Positions 55,203 to 64,000 of a stretch of 64,000 bases of DNA are shown here, in pieces; positions within the stretch are counted from its first letter, which is position 1, and each line of letters opens with the position of its first letter. A model generated the notes under the pieces. The model saw only the letters and a program-made list of their open reading frames with translations. It had not been told where the DNA came from and searched no databases. The DNA comes from Pseudomonas sp. efr-133-TYG-5. GTDB lineage: Bacteria; Pseudomonadota; Gammaproteobacteria; Pseudomonadales; Pseudomonadaceae. Where the stretch lies: assembly GCF_030209175.1 (NCBI RefSeq), contig NZ_JARVSM010000001.1, positions 434,001 through 498,000 on the forward strand, given 5' to 3'. The position numbers were made by a program, and so were the translations under genes.

Positions 55203-56060
55203 TTACAGCATCGGTTTACCGCCGGTCACGCCATAGCGCTGACCGGTGATGTAACTGGCTTCGTCGGAGGCCAGCAAGACATAGATCGGCGCGACTTCCA
55301 CCGGTTGCCCGGGACGACCGAGCGGGGTCTGCGCGCCGAAGTTCTGCACCTCCTCGTCGGGCATGGTCGAGACGATCAGCGGCGTCCAGATCGGCCCCGG
55401 TGCCACGCAGTTGACGCGGATCTGCTTGGGCCCGAGCATCTGCGCCAGGCCGCCAGTGAAGTTGGCAATCGCGCCCTTGGTGGTGGCGTAAGCGAGCAGG
55501 GTGGGTTTGGGCATGTCCGAATTGATCGAACTGGTGTTGATGATCGACGCCCCGGGCCGCATGTGTTTGATCGCCGCCTGGCACAAACGGAAGATCGCGG
55601 TGATGTTGACGTCGAAGGTCATCACCCACTCGTCATCGGGGATGTCCTCGAAGTTTTCGTGGGTCATCTGGAAGGCGGCATTGTTGACCAGAATGTCGAT
55701 ACGGCCGAAGCGTTCGATGGTCTGGTCGACCAGCGCCTGGCACTGGCTCTTCTGCGCGATATCGCCGGGCAGCAACAGACACTGGCGACCGGCCTGTTCG
55801 ACCCAGCGCGCGGTTTCCTTGGCGTCTTCATGCTCGTTGAGGTAGGCCACCGCGACATCGGCGCCTTCACGGGCGTAGGCAATCGCCACTGCGCGACCGA
55901 TGCCGCTGTCGGCGCCGGTAATCAGGGCGATCTTGCCGGCCAGGCGCCCCGAGCCGACATAGCTCTGTTCGCCGCAGTCGGGGTACGGCTCCATTTTGCG
56001 CTGGGAGCCAGGCACGGATTGTGGCTGTTTCGGGAAGGGTGGTTTTGGATAGTCGGTCAT
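55203..56060 (-). CDS. SDR-family oxidoreductase (YghA/GSP39-like)
   Basis: A 285-aa short-chain dehydrogenase with the extended N-terminus of the YghA/general stress protein 39 branch (MTDYPKPPFPKQ, then MEPYPDCGEQSYVGSGRLAGK). The cofactor loop TGADSGIG is at 48-55, the NNAA motif follows, and the catalytic set is Ser177/Ser178, Tyr191 and Lys195 (YATTK). It is an NAD(P)-dependent enzyme; substrate unknown. Many relatives are induced under general stress. GGAG lies eight bases before ATG 56060; upstream frame extension is shadow. It is followed by REP sequences and preceded by a 173-bp gap. Confidence 0.9.
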   Translation of the reverse strand: MTDYPKPPFPKQPQSVPGSQRKMEPYPDCGEQSYVGSGRLAGKIALITGADSGIGRAVAIAYAREGADVAVAYLNEHEDAKETARWVEQAGRQCLLLPGDIAQKSQCQALVDQTIERFGRIDILVNNAAFQMTHENFEDIPDDEWVMTFDVNITAIFRLCQAAIKHMRPGASIINTSSINSDMPKPTLLAYATTKGAIANFTGGLAQMLGPKQIRVNCVAPGPIWTPLIVSTMPDEEVQNFGAQTPLGRPGQPVEVAPIYVLLASDEASYITGQRYGVTGGKPML

Positions 56061-56233
56061 CGTCGGTCTCCGGTCTGATGGCAGGTATGGGTGGTTGACC
56101 CGGACCGTTTGCCGTGAGTTCGATCGGATTGACGAGGGTGTCTGGCCAGGCGCTTGGCGCTGGCCGCAGATCCCGCAGGCCGCGCGCTTGTGCTCAAGAG
56201 CAACAGGAACGCAGCCTGAGGCGCGTGCGCGAC

Positions 56234-57388
56234 TTAACCCTGGCGCGTGGCCAGGGCGCGTTCCATCCGCGCCAGGCCTTCTTCCAGCAGCGCCCGCGGA
56301 CAGCCGAAATTCAAGCGCACGAACTGCTGGCTGTGATCGCCAAAGTCCAGCCCGGGACTGAGGCCGACCCTGGCCTGCTCGAGGAAAAACTGCTGCGGAT
56401 TGCCCAGGTCCAGCGCCGAGCAGTCGAGCCAGGCCAGGTAAGTGCCTTGCGGCACGTTGATGGTGACCCCGGGCAAGCGGCTGCGCACCGCATCGACCAG
56501 GTAATCGCGGTTGGCCTGCAGGTACTGTTTCAGGGCCTCGAGCCACGGCCCGGCTTCGCTGTAGGCGACGCGAGTGGCTTCCATGCCCAGTGGATTGACG
56601 CTGTCGACCATGCCACAACGGGCGTGGTTGACGCGCTCGCGCAGTGCGGCGTCCTGAATGATCATGAACGAGGTTTTCAGCCCGGCGATGTTGTAGGCCT
56701 TGCTCGCCGACATCAGGGTGATGGTGCGCTGGGCGATTTCGGCGCTCAGCGAGGCTGTCGGCACATGCACACGACCGTCGTAGCACAGCTCGGCGTGGAT
56801 CTCGTCGGAGATGATCCAGGCGTCCTGCGCCACACAGATGTCCGCCAGCGCTTGCAGCTCGCTGCGGTCGAACACTTTGCCAATGGGATTGTGCGGGTTG
56901 CTCAGGAGCAGGGCGCCGCCACCGTTGAGGGCTTCACGCAGGGCGTCCAAAGGAGTGGCGTAGGTGCCGTCGGCCTGGGCGATGAACTCCAGCTCGACCT
57001 TGTTCAGCCCCCAATGCCCCGGCGCATGCCGCAATGGCGGGTAGTTCGGCGTCTGCACCACGACATTCTGCGGCGCCTGCACCAGCGCCTTGAGCGCCAT
57101 GTTGAAGCCCGACTCCACGCCCGGCAGGAAAATCAGTTCCTGCGGCTTGACCCGCCAGGCGAACTTGGCCCACAGGTCGGCAACGATGGCGGCGCGCAGG
57201 TTGTCCTGGGCCACGCTGTAACCCACCAACGGGTGCAGCAGGCGCTGTTGCAGCGCCTCGATCACCACCGGTGGCGCGGCGAAATCCATATCAGCGACCC
57301 ACATCGGCAACACATCGGCCGCGTAGCGGCTCCACTTGGTGCTGCCGGTGTCGTGGCGGTCGAATACCTGATCAAAATCGAAAGTCAT
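56234..57388 (-). CDS. PatB/MalY-type cysteine-S-conjugate beta-lyase
   Basis: A 384-aa fold-type I PLP enzyme. The segment WVADMDFAAPPVVIEALQQRL is the signature of the MalY/PatB group. The PLP Lys is Lys230 (SASKAYNIAGLKTSF), with SDEIHAEL for the ring-nitrogen Asp and an Arg in the C-terminal VRLNFGCPR for the carboxylate. These enzymes cleave cystathionine, cystine and other C-S bonds to give pyruvate, ammonia and a thiol. In MalY a second role is regulatory. ATG 57388 was chosen; the longer frame upstream overlaps REP sequence. It is a single gene. Confidence 0.9.
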   Translation of the reverse strand: MTFDFDQVFDRHDTGSTKWSRYAADVLPMWVADMDFAAPPVVIEALQQRLLHPLVGYSVAQDNLRAAIVADLWAKFAWRVKPQELIFLPGVESGFNMALKALVQAPQNVVVQTPNYPPLRHAPGHWGLNKVELEFIAQADGTYATPLDALREALNGGGALLLSNPHNPIGKVFDRSELQALADICVAQDAWIISDEIHAELCYDGRVHVPTASLSAEIAQRTITLMSASKAYNIAGLKTSFMIIQDAALRERVNHARCGMVDSVNPLGMEATRVAYSEAGPWLEALKQYLQANRDYLVDAVRSRLPGVTINVPQGTYLAWLDCSALDLGNPQQFFLEQARVGLSPGLDFGDHSQQFVRLNFGCPRALLEEGLARMERALATRQG

Positions 57389-57443
57389 GCGCGGTCTCGT
57401 AAAGGCGGGATTGGTCCTGCTGGCCATGATAAGCCTCCATCCC

Positions 57444-57534
57444 TGTAGGAGCGAGCCTGCTCGCGATTGCGGCCTGACATTCACCATTCGAGCAAGCTGA
57501 GCCACCGTGATCGCGAGCACGCTCGCTGCGACAA
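57444..57534. repeat. REP-type inverted pair (GAGCGAGCxTGCTCGCG type)
   Basis: TGTAGGAGCGAGCCTGCTCGCGAT (from 57444) and an inverted copy GATCGCGAGCACGCTCGC (from 57510) face each other across about 40 bp. This is the widespread Pseudomonas REP unit arranged as a BIME-like pair. It occupies the region between the C-S lyase and the formate dehydrogenase leader. The remainder of that 309-bp gap holds the fdn promoter and leader. Confidence 0.8.
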
Positions 57535-57616
57535 GAATTTGTGGAGGCAGATCCGACAAACGGCCGACGGTCGGTTTTCACACAAAACGCATGGTCGTTG
57601 TCTACAGTGAAAAAGT

Positions 57617-57633
57617 CGGCAGGCATCCTGCCG
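57617..57633 (+). promoter_or_regulatory. Hairpin in the fdnG leader region
   Basis: CGGCAGG-CAT-CCTGCCG is a perfect 7-bp stem with a 3-nt loop, 64 bp before the fdnG start. A second imperfect stem (GCCCGG...CCGGGT) follows at about 57658-57673. They could be promoter-operator symmetry or mRNA leader structure. Confidence 0.35.
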
Positions 57634-57697
57634 TAACCGTGTCTGTCCAGAAAAAGCCCGGCTTACGTACCGGGTTCCACCTGATCAGGAGTGCACG

Positions 57698-60600
57698 ATG
57701 GATCTCAGCCGTCGTCAGTTCTTCAAGGTCGCCGGTATCGGCCTTGCAGGCTCTAGCCTGGGCGCGTTGGGCATGGCCCCGACGCTGGCCTTCGCCGAGC
57801 AGGTGCGCCACTTCAAGCTTGCCCACACCCATGAAACCCGCAACACCTGCCCGTATTGCTCGGTCGGTTGCGGCTTGATCATGTACAGCCAGGGCGATGC
57901 CGCGAAGAACGTTGCGCAAAACATCATCCATATCGAGGGCGACGCCGACCATCCGGTCAACCGCGGCACCCTGTGTCCGAAAGGCGCCGGCCTGCTGGAT
58001 TTCATCCATAGCCCGAGCCGTCTGCAGTACCCGCAGGTACGCAAGCCCGGCAGCAGCGAATGGACCCGGATCAGCTGGGACGAAGCGCTCGACCGCGTCG
58101 CCGACCTGATGAAGGCCGACCGCGACGCCAATTTCATCGAGCAGAACGCCCAGGGGCAAACGGTGAACCGCTGGCTGACCACCGGGTTCCTCGCGGCGTC
58201 GGCAGCGTCCAACGAAGCCGGCTACATCACCCACAAGGTGGTGCGCAGTCTCGGCATGCTGGGGTTCGATAACCAGGCGCGTGTCTGACACGGCCCGACG
58301 GTGGCAAGTCTTGCCCCGACGTACGGCCGTGGAGCCATGACCAACACCTGGACCGATATCGCCAACGCGAATCTGATCCTGGTGATGGGTGGCAACGCAG
58401 CAGAAGCGCATCCGTGCGGCTTCAAATGGGTGACCGAGGCCAAGGCGCACAACGCGGCGCGGCTGATCGTGGTCGACCCACGGTTTACCCGGACCGCTTC
58501 CGTGGCCGATTACTACGCGCCGATTCGCACCGGCAGCGACATCGCGTTCATGGGCGGCCTGATCAATTACCTGCTGAGCGAGGACAAGATCCAGCACGAG
58601 TACGTGCGCAACTACACCGACGTGTCCTTCATCGTCAAAGCCGGATTCGGTTTCGAGGACGGCCTGTTCACCGGTTACGACGTGGCCAAGCGCAGCTATA
58701 CCGACAAGTCCACCTGGGGCTACGAACTGGGCGACGACGGTTTCGTCAGGGTCGACCCGACCCTGCAGGACCCGCGCTGCGTCTATCAGTTGATGAAGCA
58801 GCATTACAGTCGCTACAACATCGACCTGGCGAGCCAGATCTGCGGCATGCCGGTCGATGCCATGAAAAAGATCTGGGAGGAAATCGCCACTTGCTCGCAA
58901 CCGGGCAAGACCATGACCATCCTCTATGCACTGGGCTGGACCCAGCACTCGATCGGCTCGCAGATCATCCGCAGCGCGGCGATGGTGCAGTTGTTGCTGG
59001 GCAACGTCGGCATGCCGGGCGGGGGCGTCAATGCCTTGCGCGGGCACTCGAACATTCAGGGCCTGACCGACCTCGGTCTGCTGTCCAACGCGCTGCCGGG
59101 TTACCTGACCCTGCCCACCGATGCCGAGCAGGACTACGCCGCCTACATCAAGAAACGCACGCAGACGCCGTTGCGTCCGGGGCAGCTGTCCTATTGGCAG
59201 AACTACAGCAAATTCCACGTCAGCCTGATGAAAGCCTGGTACGGCGCCAACGCCACGGCCGAGAACCAGTGGGCCTACCACTACCTGCCCAAGCTCGACA
59301 TCCCCAACTACGACATCCTCAAGGTGTTCGACCTGATGGGGCAGGGCAAGGTCAACGGCTACGTCTGCCAGGGCTTCAACCCGATTGCCGCGTTGCCCGA
59401 CAAGAACCGCGTGATGGCCGCTCTCGCCAAGTTGAAATGGCTGGTGGTGATGGACCCGCTGGCCACCGAAACCTCGCAGTTCTGGGAGAACGTCGGGCCG
59501 TTCAACGACGTCAAGAGCGCCGAGATCCAGACCGAAGTGATTCGCCTGCCGACCACCTGCTTCGCCGAAGAGGACGGCTCGCTGGTCAACAGCAGCCGCT
59601 GGCTGCAATGGCACTGGAAGGGTGCCGACGGCCCTGGCGAGGCACGCACTGACGTACAGATCATGAGCGCGCTGTTCCTGCGGCTGCGCGAGCGCTATCA
59701 GGCCAATGGCGGCAAGTTCGCCGAGCCGCTGCTGAACCTGTCGTGGCCGTACAAGATTGCCGACGAGCCATCGCCCGAGGAGATCGCCAAGGAGGTCAAC
59801 GGCTACGCCACCACCGATTTCACCGATGCCACGGGCGCAGCGATCAAGGGCAATGCGCAACTGGCCGGGTTTGCCCAGCTCAAGGACGACGGCAGCACCG
59901 CGTCCGGCTGCTGGATCTTCTGCGGCAGCTGGACCGAAGCCGGCAACCAGATGGCCCGCCGCGATAACAACGATCCGTACGGCATGCACCAGCATCAGGG
60001 CTGGGCCTGGGCCTGGCCGGCCAACCGGCGGATTCTCTACAACCGCGCCTCGGCGGATGTCTCCGGCAAGCCGTGGGACCCGAAAAAATGCCTGGTGTGG
60101 TGGAACGGCAAGGCCTGGGGCGGCACCGACGTGCCGGACTACAAGGCCGACGTACCGCCGGAAGCCGGGATGAACCCGTTCATCATGAACCCCGAAGGCG
60201 TGGCGCGGTTCTTCGCCGTCGACAAGATGAACGAGGGGCCGTTTCCCGAGCACTACGAGCCGTTCGAAACCCCGATCGGGATCAACCCGCTGCACCCGCA
60301 GAACAAGAAAGCCATCAGCAACCCGGCGGCGCGCATCTTCGATTCGGTGTGGGACAGCCTCGGCCTGGCCAAGGACTACCCGTACGCCGCCACCAGCTAT
60401 CGGCTGACCGAGCATTTCCACTTCTGGAGCAAGCACTGCAAGTTGAACGCGATTGCCCAGCCGGAGCAGTTCGTCGAGATCGGCGAGGTGCTGGCCAGGG
60501 AAAAAGGCATCGCCGCCGGCGACCGCGTGCGCGTGAGCTGCAAGCGCGGCTTCATTGAAGCGGTGGCGGTGGTGACCAAGCGTATACGGCCATTGCAGGT

Positions 60601-60763
60601 CAACGGCCAGGTGGTGCACCAGATCGGTATCCCGCTGCACTGGGGTTTCACCGGCCTGACCCGCCACGGTTACCTGACCAACACCCTGGTGCCGTTCCTC
60701 GGCGATGGCAACACCCAGACCCCGGAATCCAAGTCATTCCTGGTCAACGTGGAGAAACTGTAA
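57698..60763 (+). CDS. fdnG: Formate dehydrogenase-N alpha subunit, selenocysteine-containing
   Basis: A 1021-aa molybdopterin enzyme read through an in-frame TGA at 58286-58288 as selenocysteine 197. The twin-arginine signal SRRQFFK at about 4-10 directs it folded to the periplasm. Cys51, 54, 58 and 93 bind a 4Fe-4S cluster, and the Sec lies in NQARV-U-HGPTVASL, exactly as in E. coli FdnG. MGGNAAEAHPCGFKW and the C-terminal MGD-binding part follow. It oxidises formate to CO2 in the periplasm and passes electrons through FdnH and FdnI to the quinone pool. TCAGGAG precedes the ATG. A gene finder would break it into two at the TGA. Confidence 0.95.
58286..58331 (+). promoter_or_regulatory. SECIS element with UGA selenocysteine codon
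   Basis: The TGA is followed at once by a hairpin. The outer arms are CACGGCC (58289-58295) and GGCCGTG (58325-58331), and the apical stem GGCAA/TTGCC (58303-58307, 58311-58315) closes a GTC loop. The apical GU and the distance from UGA match the bacterial fdn/fdhF SECIS bound by SelB. Confidence 0.9.
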
Positions 60764-61699
60764 ATGGCCAGCCAAGACATCATTGCCCGCTCGGCCACCA
60801 CCACCCCGGCACCGTCCGTGCGCGGCCAGGAGGCTGTGGCCAAGCTGATCGACACCACCAAGTGCATCGGCTGCAAGGCCTGCCAGGTCGCGTGCTCGGA
60901 ATGGAACGAGCTGCGTGACGAGGTCGGCCATAACCACGGCACCTATGACAATCCGCAGGACTTGAGCGCGGACTCGTGGACGCTGATGCGCTTCACCGAG
61001 CACGAAACCGACGCCGGCAACCTTGAATGGCTGATCCGCAAGGACGGTTGCATGCACTGCGCCGAGCCCGGTTGCCTGGCGGCGTGCCCGAGCCCCGGGG
61101 CGATCATCAAGCACGCCAACGGCATCGTCGACTTCGACCAGGATCACTGCATCGGCTGTGGCTATTGCATCACCGGGTGTCCGTTCAACATCCCGCGCAT
61201 CTCGCAGAAGGATCACAAGGCCTACAAGTGCACGTTGTGTTCGGATCGGGTAGCCGTGGGGCTGGAACCGGCCTGCGTGAAGACCTGTCCGACCGGCGCC
61301 ATCGTGTTCGGCACCAAGGAAGACATGAAGACCCACGCCGCCGAACGCATTGTCGATCTGAAGAGCCGCGGTTTCGACAATGCTGGCCTGTACGACCCCG
61401 AAGGCGTCGGCGGCACCCACGTGATGTACGTGCTGCACCACGCCGATACGCCAAGGATCTACGCCGGCCTGCCGGACAACCCGGCGATCAGCCCGCTGGT
61501 GGGGTTGTGGAAAGGCATCAGCAAACCGCTGGGCCTGCTGGCCATGGGCGCGGCGGTGCTCGCCGGGTTCTTTCACTACGTGCGCATCGGGCCGAACCGG
61601 GTCGAGGAGGATGACCACCCGACGCCGCCCGATACCTCGGTGCACGTCGTCGATCCGGCGGTGCACACCTACGACCCACGCGGGGAGGACCGGCCATGA
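60764..61699 (+). CDS. fdnH: Formate dehydrogenase-N iron-sulfur beta subunit
   Basis: A 311-aa ferredoxin-type subunit with four 4Fe-4S clusters. The first set is Cys34, 37, 40 and 44 ([11 protein letters not shown]), followed by [24 protein letters not shown] and [21 protein letters not shown] single C-terminal transmembrane helix ([22 protein letters not shown], about 259-280) anchors it to the membrane. It carries electrons from the molybdenum/Sec site to the heme subunit. It begins directly after the fdnG stop and overlaps fdnI by four bases. Confidence 0.95.
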   Translation: MASQDIIARSATTTPAPSVRGQEAVAKLIDTTKCIGCKACQVACSEWNELRDEVGHNHGTYDNPQDLSADSWTLMRFTEHETDAGNLEWLIRKDGCMHCAEPGCLAACPSPGAIIKHANGIVDFDQDHCIGCGYCITGCPFNIPRISQKDHKAYKCTLCSDRVAVGLEPACVKTCPTGAIVFGTKEDMKTHAAERIVDLKSRGFDNAGLYDPEGVGGTHVMYVLHHADTPRIYAGLPDNPAISPLVGLWKGISKPLGLLAMGAAVLAGFFHYVRIGPNRVEEDDHPTPPDTSVHVVDPAVHTYDPRGEDRP

Positions 61700-62361
61700 G
61701 CAACAAGACGATCCTGCGCTACACCGCCAACCAGCGCACCAATCACTGGCTGGTGGCGATTCTGTTCTTCATGGCCGGGTTGTCCGGCCTGGCGTTGTTC
61801 CATCCATCGATGTTCTGGCTGACCCACCTGTTCGGTGGCGGGCCGTGGACACGCATCCTGCACCCGTTCATGGGCGTGCTGATGTTCGTGTTCTTCCTTG
61901 GCCTGGTGTTTCGCTTCTGGCGCGCCAATTTCTTTATCGACAACGACTGGAAGTGGATGCGCCGCATCGACCGGGTGCTGGTCAACGACGAGGAAACCGT
62001 GCCGCCGGTGGGCAAATACAACGCCGGGCAGAAGCTGCTGTTCTGGACTTTACTGTTGTGCATGCTCGGCCTGCTGTTCACCGGACTGGTGATCTGGCGT
62101 GCGTATTTCAGCGCGTATTTCGGCATCAGCGTGATCCGCTGGGCCATGTTGCTGCACGCCTTGGCCGGGTTCGTGCTGATCCTGAGCATCATCGTCCACA
62201 TCTACGCCGGGATCTGGATCAAGGGCTCGGTGGACGCGATGCTGCACGGTTGGGTCAGCCGCGCCTGGGCGAGGAAACACCACGAACTCTGGTATCGCGA
62301 TATCACCGGCGAGCAAACCAGGGACAAACTGCCAGAGCGACCGATCACCAAAAAGGGCTGA
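61696..62361 (+). CDS. fdnI: Formate dehydrogenase-N cytochrome b556 gamma subunit
   Basis: A 221-aa inner-membrane cytochrome with four hydrophobic helices, starting with [26 protein letters not shown]. Histidines in helix 1 (NHWLV), in [21 protein letters not shown] and in the fourth helix ([15 protein letters not shown]) fit the two heme b sites and quinone-reducing face of FdnI. It overlaps fdnH with ATGA. The protein is slightly larger than the E. coli form by a short C-terminal tail. Confidence 0.93.
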   Translation: MSNKTILRYTANQRTNHWLVAILFFMAGLSGLALFHPSMFWLTHLFGGGPWTRILHPFMGVLMFVFFLGLVFRFWRANFFIDNDWKWMRRIDRVLVNDEETVPPVGKYNAGQKLLFWTLLLCMLGLLFTGLVIWRAYFSAYFGISVIRWAMLLHALAGFVLILSIIVHIYAGIWIKGSVDAMLHGWVSRAWARKHHELWYRDITGEQTRDKLPERPITKKG

Positions 62362-62364
62362 CCT

Positions 62365-63291
62365 TTGCCGACCATTCTTGAACCGGGACAGATCGAAGCG
62401 GCGGCCAGTTCGCCGCCGTTTCTGTTCCTGCCACCGAACATTCTGTTTCACCTGCGGGCGCAGCGGCTGGAGCAACTGGCCGCAGGCCATCCGCTGGCCG
62501 ACTATCTGCACCTGATCGCCAGCCTGTGCCGGGTGCAACAACAGTTGCTGGATGATCCACCTGGCGTGGCACCCTTCGAGCAGCAACGCTTGGACCTTTG
62601 CCAGCAACATGGCTTGCCGCCGTTCGCTGCCGATACGTTGATTCGCGAGGACGCCTGGCAAATCTGGCTGGAGGCTCTGCTGCAGCGCTACGTTGCGCCG
62701 CCGCAACCTGCCGTCATCGCCGCGCTGGACAGCCTGCGCGGCGCCAGCCCTGGCCAGGTGCGCGCGTGGGCCGTGGCGCTGGTCAGCGGCCAGTACTCGC
62801 TGCTGCCGGCGGCGCTGGTGCCGTTTCTTGGCGCGGCGCTGCAAGCGGCGTGGAGCCATTGGCTGCTCAGCGCGCCGAATCTGCAACTGACCCCGGGCAC
62901 CAGCCTCAGTCAATGTCCGGCTTGCGGTTCGCCGGCGATGGCCGGGGTCGTCCGCCATCGCGGCAAGCACAACGGCTTGCGTTACCTGGTCTGCTCGCTG
63001 TGCGCCTGCGAATGGCACGTGGTGCGCGTCAAGTGCGTGTATTGCGAGCAGAGCAAAGGCCTCGAATACCTCAGCCTGGAGGATGACCGCCACGCCGCCA
63101 ATCAGGCGCCGCTGCGCGCGGAGGTGTGCCCCGCGTGCAACAGCTACCTGAAACTGCTGTACCTGGAGAACGATGCCGAGGGCGAAGCCCTCTCGGCGGA
63201 TCTGGCCAGTCTGCTGCTCGACATGCGCCTGGCACAGGACGGCTATCAACGGCTGGCACCGAATCTGTTGCTGGCGCCGGGAGACGAATGA
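62365..63291 (+). CDS. fdhE: Formate dehydrogenase accessory protein FdhE
   Basis: A 308-aa cytoplasmic protein with eight cysteines in four CxxC pairs: 184/187, 210/213, 224/227 and 255/258. These fold as rubredoxin-like metal sites characteristic of FdhE. FdhE binds the FDH catalytic subunit before Tat export and is needed for its activity. It starts at a TTG three bases after the fdnI stop, so it is the fourth gene of the operon. The N-terminal helical domain (ILEPGQIEAAASSPPFLFLPP) also fits the family. Confidence 0.92.
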   Translation: MPTILEPGQIEAAASSPPFLFLPPNILFHLRAQRLEQLAAGHPLADYLHLIASLCRVQQQLLDDPPGVAPFEQQRLDLCQQHGLPPFAADTLIREDAWQIWLEALLQRYVAPPQPAVIAALDSLRGASPGQVRAWAVALVSGQYSLLPAALVPFLGAALQAAWSHWLLSAPNLQLTPGTSLSQCPACGSPAMAGVVRHRGKHNGLRYLVCSLCACEWHVVRVKCVYCEQSKGLEYLSLEDDRHAANQAPLRAEVCPACNSYLKLLYLENDAEGEALSADLASLLLDMRLAQDGYQRLAPNLLLAPGDE

Positions 63292-63357
63292 CCGCAGCGT
63301 CTACACTCTGCTTTTCACCTGAGTGTTGCGCCGGTCCTTGGTTTTCAGGAGTGCCTG

Positions 63358-64000
63358 ATGTCTGTGAGTGTTGCCCTGCGATTGCCGTCCCTCGACAGCT
63401 TGTTGCGTCATCCCGCCTGCCAGCCACTGCACGAGCGCTATGGACGCGAAGCGTTGCTGGCGTGTCTGCGCCAGTTGCTCGACGACCTGCGCGGCGCAGT
63501 CCTGGCCGGGCAATTGGCGGCCGTCGAAATCGGCCCCGAGGCCCTGGCCGGGCGCGCCGGCGAGCGTCTGGCGCAACAGCAGCGCAGCCATGTCCGCCGC
63601 GTGTTCAACCTGACCGGCACGGTGCTGCACACCAACCTCGGCCGCGCCTTGTTGCCCGAGGCCGCCATCGATGCGGTGCACATGGCCGCGCGTTATCCGC
63701 TGAACCTGGAGTTCGATCTGGCCAGCGGCAAACGTGGCGACCGCGACGATCTGATCGAAGGCCTGATCCGTGAGCTGACCGGCGCCGAAGCCGTCACGGT
63801 GGTCAACAACAATGCCGCGGCCGTGCTGCTGACCCTCAACAGCCTCGGCGTGCGCAAGGAAGGCATCATTTCTCGCGGCGAGCTGATCGAAATCGGCGGT
63901 GCGTTCCGCATTCCCGACATCATGGCCCGCGCCGGTGTGCGCCTGCACGAAGTCGGCACCACCAATCGCACCCATGCCCGCGATTACGAAGCGGCGATCA
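63358..64000 (+). CDS. selA: Selenocysteine synthase SelA (3' end outside window)
   Basis: The first 214 residues of L-seryl-tRNA(Sec) selenium transferase, running off the right edge. [32 protein letters not shown] is the N-terminal tRNA-binding region. [24 protein letters not shown], then [15 protein letters not shown] and [16 protein letters not shown], belong to the PLP fold. The PLP Lys lies beyond the window. SelA converts Ser-tRNA(Sec) to Sec-tRNA(Sec), which is needed to read the UGA in fdnG. AGGAG precedes the ATG, 66 bp after fdhE, and it is probably co-transcribed. selB is expected next. Confidence 0.93.
   Translation, partial: MSVSVALRLPSLDSLLRHPACQPLHERYGREALLACLRQLLDDLRGAVLAGQLAAVEIGPEALAGRAGERLAQQQRSHVRRVFNLTGTVLHTNLGRALLPEAAIDAVHMAARYPLNLEFDLASGKRGDRDDLIEGLIRELTGAEAVTVVNNNAAAVLLTLNSLGVRKEGIISRGELIEIGGAFRIPDIMARAGVRLHEVGTTNRTHARDYEAAI

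Noticed and set aside
55127..57534. Possible CRISPR array
   Set aside because: The repeats are inverted pairs of two different REP types, without regular direct repeats and spacers.
58286..58288. TGA in fdnG read as a frameshift or nonsense mutation
   Set aside because: The reading frame continues in phase with full homology pattern, and a SECIS hairpin follows directly; it is the selenocysteine codon.
57602..60667. 1021-codon open frame opposite fdnG
   Set aside because: Shadow of fdnG. fdnG has the Tat signal, Fe-S cysteines and Sec context; the antisense product has none of any family.

Overview
The window is chromosomal DNA from a Pseudomonas of the fluorescens group. GC-rich coding sequence, a complete mexS/mexT/mexE-mexF-oprN resistance module, the apr protease / autotransporter / family I.3 lipase cluster typical of P. 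fluorescens-type strains, and fluorescens-type REP palindromes all point there. No tRNA, rRNA, CRISPR array, insertion sequence or prophage was recognised. About 46 protein genes are supported. The two genes at the edges (a KaiC-like ATPase on the left, selA on the right) run off the window.

Layout. 1-5.4 kb: a KaiC-type ATPase and a membrane-anchored TPR/HEAT protein (both minus strand), then an AaeB/AaeX/AaeA-like efflux operon (plus). 5.4-16.4 kb: oprN-mexF-mexE, a periplasmic M20 peptidase, a lipoprotein and mexT on the minus strand, with mexS divergent from mexT. Two ATC-N9-GAT elements sit upstream of mexE. 16.4-25.4 kb: an AT-rich gap, an unrecognised 483-aa protein with a MocR-type regulator, phosphoglucomutase, a pirin, an SF1 helicase with a striking glycine-every-fourth-residue segment, and a DUF1652 protein. 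25.7-29.5 kb: an AraC-type regulator, a DadA/PuuB-like FAD oxidoreductase, a cupin and a putrescine-type binding protein. 29.9-44.9 kb: the exoenzyme island, with alkaline protease aprA, inhibitor aprI, type I secretion system aprDEF, two subtilisin-type autotransporters and the RTX lipase. AprDEF is expected to export both AprA and the lipase, because both carry RTX repeats and C-terminal signals. 45-52.5 kb: a small secreted protein, a YgdI-like lipoprotein, a FAN1-type nuclease overlapping an Fe-S (XPD-like) helicase that itself carries a RecB-type nuclease domain, a PAS-PAS hybrid histidine kinase and a small membrane protein. 52.5-57.4 kb: a small helical protein, a CPA1 antiporter, a Yip1-type membrane protein, an SDR and a C-S lyase, with REP pairs between genes. 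57.7-64 kb: selenocysteine-containing formate dehydrogenase-N (fdnGHI) with in-frame UGA and SECIS, then fdhE and selA, so the Sec enzyme, its maturation factor and part of the Sec synthesis machinery are in one gene string.

The least explained and most interesting points are the FAN1 / nuclease-helicase pair, the GxxxG segment of the SF1 helicase, the two-gene insertion inside the mexT-mexEF-oprN locus with preserved nod-box-like sites, the unrecognised protein beside the MocR regulator, and the altered catalytic-Asp motif in the second autotransporter protease. All assignments are from reading the sequence; no database search was run.
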